Shown here: piece by piece, positions 1 to 6,932 of the stretch | How positions within the stretch are numbered: the first letter of the stretch is position 1 | Layout of the letters: each line of letters starts with the position of its first letter | Source: Gemmatimonadota bacterium | GTDB lineage: Bacteria > Gemmatimonadota > Gemmatimonadetes > Gemmatimonadales > Gemmatimonadaceae | Direction: 5' to 3' | NCBI GenBank assembly: GCA_947475795.1 | Contig: CANJOX010000094.1 | Location: 1-10,157, forward strand | DNA: 10,157 nt | Notes under the pieces: model-generated | The model's input: only the letters and a program-made list of their open reading frames with translations | Database searches by the model: none | Told to the model about the DNA's origin: nothing | Made by a program: the position numbers and the translations under genes

Positions 1-678
1 ATGGACGTGGATACCACGAGCGGCAAGTGGGCCCATACGCAGATTCTCGATCGCGTGGGGCGAGGCGAGGTGGACATCCTGCTGGGCACGCAGATGATCG
101 CCAAGGGGCTCGACTTTCCGAACGTGACGCTGGTGGGAGTGGTCGATGCCGACACGGGGTTGAATCTTCCCGACTTCCGGGCGTCCGAGCGGACGTTTCA
201 GCTGGTGAGCCAGGTGGCGGGGCGCGCCGGGCGCGGGCCCAAGGGGGGCGACGTGATCATCCAGACCCGCATGCCGCACAGTCACGCGATCCGTCACGCG
301 ATCACGCACGATGTCACCGGTTTCGTGCGCGAGGAGCTGGGGGCGCGGCGGATGCCGGCGTATCCGCCCTACGTGAGCATCGCCAACGTGACCGTGAGCG
401 GCGACGCGCAGGGCGCGGTGGCCGACGCGTGTGTGGCGGCGGCGCAGTGGGTGCAGCGGCTGATGGCGCGACAGGGGCTGCGCGATCTGGTGATCGTGGG
501 GCCGGCGCCGTGTCCGATCGATCGTATCAAGGACCGCTGGCGGTGGCACTTCCTGCTGAAGTCATCGCAGCCCAAGCTGATGACGCGGGTGGCGCGCTAT
601 ATCGCCGAGCGCTGTCCGGTCCCGACCGTGCACGGACTGCGGCTCACGGTGGACCGCGATCCGGTGTCGCTGCTGTAG
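1..678 (+). CDS. priA: Primosomal protein N' (replication restart helicase PriA), C-terminal part
   Basis: PriA is a 3'-5' superfamily 2 DNA helicase that recognises stalled forks and reloads the replicative helicase in the cytoplasm. Only the last 225 codons are inside the window; the full protein is usually about 700-800 residues. The reading frame is open from base 1, and the ATG there is most likely an internal methionine preceding the DVDTT motif. Visible are the second helicase lobe with GTQMIAKGLDFPNV (residues 29-42 of the fragment, motif V), the arginine-finger motif VI QVAGRAGRG (71-79), the YPPY segment (121-124), and the C-terminal domain ending VDRDPVSLL, which closely matches the usual PriA terminus. 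The stop is TAG at 676-678. The zinc-binding cysteines and Walker A motif should lie upstream, outside the window. Identification is firm. The gene is 49 bp from paaK and functionally unrelated to it. Confidence 0.95.
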   Translation: MDVDTTSGKWAHTQILDRVGRGEVDILLGTQMIAKGLDFPNVTLVGVVDADTGLNLPDFRASERTFQLVSQVAGRAGRGPKGGDVIIQTRMPHSHAIRHAITHDVTGFVREELGARRMPAYPPYVSIANVTVSGDAQGAVADACVAAAQWVQRLMARQGLRDLVIVGPAPCPIDRIKDRWRWHFLLKSSQPKLMTRVARYIAERCPVPTVHGLRLTVDRDPVSLL

Positions 679-717
679 GCGCAGCTCTTCGCTCTTTCCG
701 TTCACCCGCCGTTTCCC

Positions 718-721
718 GGAG
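718..721 (+). promoter_or_regulatory. Shine-Dalgarno site of paaK
   Basis: GGAG lies 6 bases before the ATG at 728. It is one of the few good ribosome binding sites in the window and supports that start. Confidence 0.6.
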
Positions 722-727
722 CCGCTG

Positions 728-2032
<1,305 letters not shown>

Positions 2033-2060
2033 TCACCCGCCGTCGGTGCGGAAATCGGTG

Positions 2061-2069
2061 TAGCTTTCC
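2061..2069 (+). promoter_or_regulatory. Candidate -10 element (TAGCTTTCC) just before the aminotransferase start
   Basis: The 40-bp gap between paaK and the aminotransferase contains TAGCTTTCC ending 3 bases before the ATG at 2073, and no Shine-Dalgarno sequence. The first seven bases fit TAnnTTT, the core of the TAnnTTTG -10 element known from Bacteroidetes. A -10 here would place transcription initiation at or very near the start codon, giving a leaderless or nearly leaderless mRNA. I see no convincing -35 partner. This is a tentative call. Confidence 0.25.
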
Positions 2070-2072
2070 CGC

Positions 2073-3260
2073 ATGTCGCTCTCTACGCTCGCGGCGATTC
2101 CGCCGTACGTGTTTTACGAACTCGACGCCCGCCGCGCCGCGCAGCGGGCGCTTGGCCGCTCCCTGATCGACGTCGGTATCGGCAGCCCCGACGGACCGAT
2201 TCCGACCGTGGTCGTCGAGGCCATGCAGCGCACCGCGGCGGATCGCGGGTTGAGCGGCTATCCGGAGTTCCGGGCGCATCCGCTGTTCCGCGCGGCGGTG
2301 GCGGGGTACCTGCACACGCGCTTCGGCGTGACGGTCGACGCGGGGAGCGAACTGCTGGCACTGGCCGGCTCCAAGGAGGGGATCGCGGAGCTGCTGCTGT
2401 CGCACTGCAATCCCGGCGACGTCGTGCTGATCCCCGAGGTGTATTACCCCGTGTACGCGCGGGCGACGATGCTGGCCGGGGCGCAGCCGGTGTTCGTGCC
2501 GTTTCTCGCCGACGGGCGGCTGGATCTCGCCGCCGTGGCGCCGGACGATCTGGCGCGCGCGCGGGTGATGATCGTGAACTACCCGGGCAACCCCACCACC
2601 GCGACGGTGACGCTGGATGATCTCGCGCAGCTCGTGGACTTCGCCGCGCGTCATGACCTGCTGCTGATCAGCGATCTGGCGTACAGCGAGCTGTCGTACG
2701 ACGGCTATGTGGTGCCCAGCGTGCTGCAGGTGCCCGGGGCTTCGCGCGTGGCGGTGGAACTGCACACGTGCAGCAAGAGCTTCAACATGGCCGGGGTGCG
2801 CGTGGCGTTCGTGGCGGGATCTCGCGACGCCATTGCGCAGCTGGATGCCTATCGCGCGAACATTGGCTACGGCGTGAGCACGCTGGCGCAGATGGCCGGC
2901 ACCGCCGCGTTCACGCATCACGCGACCATCGTGCCGCCGATCGTGGCGGAGTATCGCGTGCGCCGCGATGCGTTGGTGCAGGCGTTGCGCGCGGGGGGAT
3001 GGGCGGTGGCGTCGCCGAACGCCACGATGTACCTGTGGCTGCCCGTGCCGGACGGCTTCGGTGACTGGGAATGGGTGGACGCGCTGATGCAGGGGCCCGG
3101 TGTCGTGGTGACCCCGGGGATCGCGTTCGGGAATGCCGGCCGTGGTCGGTTCCGCGTATCGCTGGTGCAGCCCGCCGAGGTGCTCAGGCAGGCCGCGGCC
3201 GCTATCACCGCGACTGCCGCTGCTGCGCCTGCTGTTGCACGGCCGTCGCAACCGGATTGA
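2073..3260 (+). CDS. Class I/II PLP-dependent aminotransferase, LL-diaminopimelate aminotransferase-like
   Basis: A 395-residue fold-type I aminotransferase of the cytoplasm. Sequence marks are IPPYVFYELD at residues 9-18 and LIDVGIGSPDGPIP at 31-44 (N-terminal substrate-site region), GSKEG (99-103, PLP phosphate loop), NYPGNPTT (169-176), SDLAYSE (200-206, D201 and Y204 contacting the PLP ring), the Schiff-base lysine K235 in CSKSFNM, and the carboxylate-binding arginine R361 in GRFRVSLV. The pattern IPPYxFxELD, GSKEGIAELLL, NATMYLW resembles the LL-diaminopimelate aminotransferase (DapL-type) and alanine/aspartate aminotransferase cluster more than classical AspC. If it is DapL, it would convert tetrahydrodipicolinate directly to LL-diaminopimelate for lysine and peptidoglycan synthesis. 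The C-terminus (about 374-395) is an alanine-rich tail without clear function. There is no Shine-Dalgarno sequence before the ATG. The family is certain; the exact substrate is open. Confidence 0.85.
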   Translation: MSLSTLAAIPPYVFYELDARRAAQRALGRSLIDVGIGSPDGPIPTVVVEAMQRTAADRGLSGYPEFRAHPLFRAAVAGYLHTRFGVTVDAGSELLALAGSKEGIAELLLSHCNPGDVVLIPEVYYPVYARATMLAGAQPVFVPFLADGRLDLAAVAPDDLARARVMIVNYPGNPTTATVTLDDLAQLVDFAARHDLLLISDLAYSELSYDGYVVPSVLQVPGASRVAVELHTCSKSFNMAGVRVAFVAGSRDAIAQLDAYRANIGYGVSTLAQMAGTAAFTHHATIVPPIVAEYRVRRDALVQALRAGGWAVASPNATMYLWLPVPDGFGDWEWVDALMQGPGVVVTPGIAFGNAGRGRFRVSLVQPAEVLRQAAAAITATAAAAPAVARPSQPD

Positions 3261-3360
3261 CGGCGGGTCCCCTCCGGCGCTTGTACGGGGGGGCCGGGTC
3301 CGGTGATCTTATAGGCGGCGCCGTGCGCCTCCTGACTCTCCCGATCCCCCGATAGCCCTG

Positions 3361-4167
3361 ATGACCCTGTTCCACGATCCGACCGCGTCCCACGATGACA
3401 TCGCCGTGGTGGCGATGCCCGACGCGGACGCCGACGCCGGGACGTCAGCGGACGCGACCATCGAGGTGGCCGATGACGCCGCGCCGGTGGTGCCCCCGAT
3501 CCCCGATCGGGCTGACGCGCCGGTGTCCGAGATCACCGAACGGTTTCTCAAGATGGTGCTCACGCACGTCCCGCTCGAGCGGATCGAGGAGCTGCATCTG
3601 TTTTCGCCGCTGCGTCAGGGTGGGGTGGAAACGGGGATCGCGGTGATCGCGGCGCGCGTGCCGGTACTCGTGGTCGCGGCGCCCGACGAACCGGAATTGC
3701 CGTTCGACGCGGCGCCGGCGGTGAGCGAGTCGGTGGTCGAGGTGCTGGTGGTGGCTGAGGAGTCGGTCGAGGGCGAGGGCGCGGTTGAGGCCGAGGGCGC
3801 GGTCGAGGCCGAGGGCGCGGTCGAGGCCGTCGAGACGATCGACCACGCCGCCCCCGCGCCCGACGCGGCGGACCCCGTCGTCGACGACAGCGACGTGGCC
3901 GCGGCGCCCCCGGTGCCCCGCGTGCGGCACACGGTGTACACCGCGCGCTATCGCCTCGTGCAGAAGGGCCCCGAGCGTGGGAAGTGGGAAGCGAACGTGG
4001 TCGCCGAAGCGGACGCGCCGCTGGTGACGGTCGATCTGGTCGTGCGCGGCGTGCAGCGGCGCGCCGGCGAGGAGTCGGAGATTGTGCGCTATTCCGCGCC
4101 GCAGCTGGCCCGCGCGCTGCGGATCGTCCCGCCGGTTGTGGCCCCGATCGCGACGTCCGAGGGCTGA
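3361..4167 (+). CDS. Acidic protein of unknown function with EGAVEA tandem repeat
   Basis: I do not recognise this 268-residue protein. It has no signal peptide and no membrane segment, so it is probably cytoplasmic. Three parts can be seen: an acidic Ala/Asp/Pro-rich N-terminus (1-55); a short foldable block, ITERFLKMVLTHVPLERIEELHLF at 58-81 continuing to about 105; and a long acidic Ala/Glu/Pro/Val linker (105-185) holding three exact copies of EGAVEA (139-156). The C-terminal block (about 188-258) is rich in alternating residues typical of beta structure (HTVYTARYRLV, WEANVVAEA, VTVDLVVRGVQRR) and ends in a possible helix. It starts 100 bp after the aminotransferase and ends 6 bp before the Fur-type gene, suggesting co-transcription. 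The ATG at 3361 has no clear ribosome binding site; TATAGG at 3310-3315 is a possible but weak -10. The strong GC third-position bias and the two foldable blocks argue that it is real. Function is unknown. Confidence 0.7.
   Translation: MTLFHDPTASHDDIAVVAMPDADADAGTSADATIEVADDAAPVVPPIPDRADAPVSEITERFLKMVLTHVPLERIEELHLFSPLRQGGVETGIAVIAARVPVLVVAAPDEPELPFDAAPAVSESVVEVLVVAEESVEGEGAVEAEGAVEAEGAVEAVETIDHAAPAPDAADPVVDDSDVAAAPPVPRVRHTVYTARYRLVQKGPERGKWEANVVAEADAPLVTVDLVVRGVQRRAGEESEIVRYSAPQLARALRIVPPVVAPIATSEG
3775..3828 (+). repeat. Three tandem copies of an 18-bp unit (GAGGGCGCGGTCGAGGCC)
   Basis: Three head-to-tail 18-bp units (3775-3792, 3793-3810, 3811-3828) differ at a single base: the first has GTT where the others have GTC, a silent valine change. 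The unit is in phase with the codons and encodes EGAVEA, so copy-number changes by slippage would keep the reading frame. It lies in the disordered linker of the acidic protein. Confidence 0.95.
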
Positions 4168-4173
4168 CGCGAC

Positions 4174-4680
4174 GTGAGTGACGGTGGGCACGCGCACCCC
4201 GGTGCCGACGCGGTCGCGGCCGATCGGGCGGCGTTCCGCGCGTATCTGCGTGACCACAATCTGCCGGCCACGGCGCAGCGGTTGGCCATCGCCGACGTCG
4301 TGCTGGGCACCGACCGCCACCTGTCGGCCGAGGAGATCGCGCGTGAGCTGCGCTCGCAGGGGGCCACGGCCGGAACGGCCACCGTGTACCGCACGGTCGA
4401 GGTGCTCGTGCGCAGTGGGCTCGTGGTGGAGCGCGACTTCGGCGAAGGGTTCAAACGCTATGAAGCGTCGCGCGGGGTGCCGCATCACGAGCATTTGCTG
4501 TGCACGGTGTGCGGCGATGTCACGGAGTTTCGCGACGAACGGCTGGAGCGGATGACGACGTTGCTGGCCGAGGCGCATGATTTCTCGCGGCAGCGACATC
4601 GGCTGGTGATCTACGGCCTGTGTGGCCGGTGCCGGCGCGGGCACTCTCACACGGCCGGACCGGGTTCCCATGGCGCCTGA
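4174..4680 (+). CDS. Fur-family metal- or peroxide-responsive transcriptional regulator
   Basis: A 168-residue Fur superfamily repressor. The N-terminal winged helix (about 20-90) contains LPATAQRLAI (30-39), HLSAEEIARELR (49-60) and the recognition-helix region GTATVYRTVEVL (67-78). The C-terminal dimerisation domain has the metal-site cluster HHEH (104-107) and two CxxC pairs, C110/C113 and C150/C153, that normally hold a structural zinc. H142 in RHRLVIYGLC matches a regulatory-site histidine. Histidines at both ends (GGHAHPG, GHSHTAGPGSH) are extra. Fur, Zur and PerR cannot be separated from these residues alone. The GTG start at 4174 is 6 bp after the stop of the acidic protein, with GAGGG at 4159-4163 as ribosome binding site. 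The 3' end overlaps ccdA by 11 bp, so regulator and membrane redox protein are likely translated together. The family is firm; the metal is unknown. Confidence 0.92.
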   Translation: MSDGGHAHPGADAVAADRAAFRAYLRDHNLPATAQRLAIADVVLGTDRHLSAEEIARELRSQGATAGTATVYRTVEVLVRSGLVVERDFGEGFKRYEASRGVPHHEHLLCTVCGDVTEFRDERLERMTTLLAEAHDFSRQRHRLVIYGLCGRCRRGHSHTAGPGSHGA

Positions 4681-5395
4681 CTCGCTCACCGTGGTGGTGG
4701 CGTTCACCGCCGGGTTGCTCAGCTTTCTGAGTCCCTGCGTGCTGCCGCTGGTGCCGAGCTACATCACCTTCATCACGGGGATGGGGCTCGACGATGCCTC
4801 ACGGTCCCGCCGCGCGGCGCTCACGCACGCGCTGCTGTTCGTGGTGGGTTTCTCGTTCATTTTCGTTGCCCTGGGCGCCGGTGCCACCGCGTTCGGCCGC
4901 TTGATGCTCGCCTACCGCGACTGGATCGCCCGTGTGGGCGGCGTGCTCATGGTGCTGATGGGCCTCTGGATGCTTGGCGTGCTGCGGATCGGTGCGCTGC
5001 AGCAGGAGCGCCGCATTCACCTCAGTGACAAGCCGCTGGGCTATCTGGGCACGGTGCTGGTGGGCATCGCCTTTGGCGCGGGGTGGACGCCGTGCCTGGG
5101 CCCGACGCTGGGCGCAATCCTGCTGCTGGCGGCCAACGAATCGGAACTGGGGAAGGGGGTGACGCTGCTGTCCGCCTATTCACTCGGACTCGCCGTGCCC
5201 TTCCTGCTGAGCGCCCTCGCCCTCGATCGCTTTCTCGGCTTCTTCCAGCGCTTCCGTCGCAACCTGGGACTCGTGAACCGTCTGGCGGGGCTGCTGCTGA
5301 TCGTGGTGGGCGCGCTGATGTTCACCGGCTGGTTCGCGCGTCTCGCGGCGTTTCTGCAGCCCCTCACGCCCGCGTTTCTGGTGGAGCGGCTGTAG
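4670..5395 (+). CDS. ccdA: Cytochrome c biogenesis / thiol-disulfide transport protein CcdA
   Basis: A 241-residue inner-membrane protein of the CcdA/DsbD-transmembrane family, which carries reducing equivalents from cytoplasmic thioredoxin to periplasmic thiol proteins such as those reducing apocytochrome c. About six hydrophobic helices are visible (roughly 7-37, 50-75, 88-108, 123-155, 163-185, 205-225). The two redox cysteines sit in the classic places: C23 in LSFLSPCVLPL and C142 in GAGWTPCLGP. Length matches stand-alone CcdA; the alpha and gamma domains of full DsbD are absent, so a separate periplasmic thioredoxin-like partner is expected, and none is in this window. I chose the ATG at 4670 rather than the in-frame GTG at 4622 because MAPDSLTVVVAFTAG gives the normal family N-terminus. 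It overlaps the end of the Fur-type gene by 11 bp, suggesting translational coupling. It ends 5 bp from the convergent glycosyltransferase gene. Confidence 0.92.
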   Translation: MAPDSLTVVVAFTAGLLSFLSPCVLPLVPSYITFITGMGLDDASRSRRAALTHALLFVVGFSFIFVALGAGATAFGRLMLAYRDWIARVGGVLMVLMGLWMLGVLRIGALQQERRIHLSDKPLGYLGTVLVGIAFGAGWTPCLGPTLGAILLLAANESELGKGVTLLSAYSLGLAVPFLLSALALDRFLGFFQRFRRNLGLVNRLAGLLLIVVGALMFTGWFARLAAFLQPLTPAFLVERL

Positions 5396-5400
5396 CCGGC

Positions 5401-6195
5401 TTACGGCGATGGTGACGCTGCGGCCGTGACCAGCGCGCGGGCCCAGTGCGCGCGCTCGCCGCGCACCATCCACAATTCCTGCAGCGCGCGCAGAAAGTCG
5501 GTGGGCTTCACCTTCGATCCCGCCTTGTGTTCCCAGACCGCGAGCGGCTGCTCGTACACCACGGTGTCGACGGCGCGATGCGCGTCGTGACGCAGGATCG
5601 CATCGGCGCGGCTGAGCAGCTCCACGTCGAAGATCCAACGCGACCGGAACGGTTCACTCAGCGCCGTGTGCAACAGCGGCGTGACCCGGAACAGCTTGGC
5701 CCCACACTGGGTGTCGTAGGAATCGATGCCCAGCAGGATGGACGCCGCCGATGCGAACAGGCGCCCCAGATAGTGGCGGAGCGGCCGTCGGGTGATGTGC
5801 CGGCCGAGGGCGCGGAGGCGGATGCCCCACACCCATTCCGCCTGCGGCTGCCGCTCGAAGACCTCGCGCAGTGTCGTCACTTCGGCCAGCGGCGCGGCGA
5901 GATCGGCGTCCCAGAAGCCGCAGTATGCCGCAGTCGCACTGACGGTGAGCAGGCCAGTGCGCACCGCCTCGGCCTTGCCCCGGTTGGTGGGGAGCACCAC
6001 GACGCGCACGCGGCCGGGCCACGCCTGTGCGATGTCGCGGAGGCGCGCCGCGGTCGCGTCGGTACTGCCGTCGTCCACGAAGCAGAGGTCCAGCCACGGC
6101 ATGGTGCGCAACGCCTCGTCAAACGCGGGGCGATCAAGGCGCTGCGCTTCGTTGAAGCAGGGCACGACCAGCGCCAGGCGACCAGGGTCAGACAT
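5401..6195 (-). CDS. Family 2 glycosyltransferase, polyprenyl-phosphate-glucose synthase (ALG5)-like
   Basis: A 264-residue GT-A fold enzyme, last gene of the four-gene - strand operon. Motifs are LVVPCFNEAQRL (9-20), the nucleotide-binding VDDGSTD (40-46), the metal-binding DAD (96-98), DTQCGAKLFR (161-170), RWIFDVELL (186-194) and WEHKAGSKVKPTDFLR (221-236). The last three resemble the dolichyl-phosphate glucosyltransferase (ALG5) branch, which transfers a sugar from a nucleotide donor to a polyprenyl phosphate on the cytoplasmic face of the membrane. There are no C-terminal membrane helices such as those of GtrB or ArnC, so it is soluble or peripheral. Its ATG overlaps the methyltransferase stop by 8 bp (ATGTCTGA), so it is probably translationally coupled. 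With a GT-C enzyme in the same operon, the likely role is making the lipid-linked sugar donor. The family is firm; sugar and acceptor are inferred. Confidence 0.9.
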   Translation of the reverse strand: MSDPGRLALVVPCFNEAQRLDRPAFDEALRTMPWLDLCFVDDGSTDATAARLRDIAQAWPGRVRVVVLPTNRGKAEAVRTGLLTVSATAAYCGFWDADLAAPLAEVTTLREVFERQPQAEWVWGIRLRALGRHITRRPLRHYLGRLFASAASILLGIDSYDTQCGAKLFRVTPLLHTALSEPFRSRWIFDVELLSRADAILRHDAHRAVDTVVYEQPLAVWEHKAGSKVKPTDFLRALQELWMVRGERAHWARALVTAAASPSP

Positions 6196-6928
6196 GCGAG
6201 GCCGTACGCGGCCGCCGGGCGATGGCCATGAGCGACAGACCGATGGGAAAGCGACGGCGGGGCACCCACGCCCGTTCGAGGCGCCAGATGCGGTACAGCA
6301 GCGCGTTCACGAACGGAGACGGGGTCAGTGCCTCGACCCGGTATCCGGTGAGGCGTTCCTTGATGCGCTGCACGATCGCGAGCGGCAGCAGCAGCAGGTT
6401 GAAGTACGACAGGTACTCCACTTCGAAGCCGGCGGCCTCGAGGTGCGTCTGCAGCAGCGCCGCGGTGTAGCGGCGATAGTGCTGGTGGACCTCGTCGTGC
6501 GGCCCCCAGAGTGAGGGCATCGCCGGGACCGTGAGCACGAGGGCGCCTGACGGTGTGAGGCGATCGCCCAGCGCGTGCAGCGACGCCACAGGATCGGCGA
6601 GGTGCTCGAGCACGTCGAACAAGCCGATCACGTCAAACGGCTGGGCGCCGAAGGGGACGCCGTCGGGGAGTGCGCCGAACGCGATGGTGCCGTGCCCCGA
6701 GGCCACGGCCACCGCTCTGGCCTCGGCATCGTATTCGAAGCCGAAGAGCGTGCCGAAGCGGCCGAGCAACGCGAGGTTGCCGCCCGATCCGCAGCCGGCG
6801 TCGAGCACGGTGGCACCGGCCGGCGGCGCCACGCGCCGGAGCGCAGCCTCGATGAAGTCACGGCGGCCGCGAAACCACCAGTGTGATTTCTCCGCCGCCG
6901 CCATGAGCTCGAACGCATCGCGATCCAT
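6188..6928 (-). CDS. Class I SAM-dependent methyltransferase (HWWF type)
   Basis: A 246-residue Rossmann-fold methyltransferase. An N-terminal signature EKSHWWFRGRRDFI (13-26) is followed by motif I VLDAGCGSGGN (41-51), an acidic residue binding the SAM ribose (E65 in GFEYD), and the FDVLEHLADP segment (104-113). A later conserved segment is DEVHQHYRRYT (145-155). The C-terminal part (about 172-230) is partly hydrophobic (YFNLLLLPLAIVQRI), perhaps for membrane contact. Proteins with this HWWF..RR head commonly sit beside family 2 glycosyltransferases in cell-surface glycan or lipid-carrier loci, but substrates are mostly unknown. I placed the start at 6928 because the upstream frame overlaps the preceding gene and lacks methyltransferase character. 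It begins 4 bp after the GT-C stop and overlaps the family 2 gene by 8 bp. No good ribosome binding site is visible, in line with translational coupling. Confidence 0.9.
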   Translation of the reverse strand: MDRDAFELMAAAEKSHWWFRGRRDFIEAALRRVAPPAGATVLDAGCGSGGNLALLGRFGTLFGFEYDAEARAVAVASGHGTIAFGALPDGVPFGAQPFDVIGLFDVLEHLADPVASLHALGDRLTPSGALVLTVPAMPSLWGPHDEVHQHYRRYTAALLQTHLEAAGFEVEYLSYFNLLLLPLAIVQRIKERLTGYRVEALTPSPFVNALLYRIWRLERAWVPRRRFPIGLSLMAIARRPRTASHV

Positions 6929-6932
6929 GGGC

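Noticed and set aside
3281..3315. TTGTAC ... TATAGG as a sigma-70 promoter for the acidic protein gene
   Set aside because: The spacing is about 23 bp, too long for a usual promoter; TATAGG alone is weak evidence.
4622..4669. Longer N-terminus for CcdA from the GTG at 4622
   Set aside because: It would overlap the Fur-type gene by 59 bp and add a Gly/Ala/Arg leader not expected before the first CcdA helix; the ATG at 4670 fits better.
3445..4707. Long - strand open frame spanning the acidic protein and Fur-type genes
   Set aside because: It crosses two + strand genes, one of them unmistakably a Fur regulator, and its translation is low-complexity Arg/His/Asp.
5446..6231. + strand open frame opposite the family 2 glycosyltransferase
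   Set aside because: No recognisable domain; the - strand has DDGSTD, DAD and the ALG5-like motifs.
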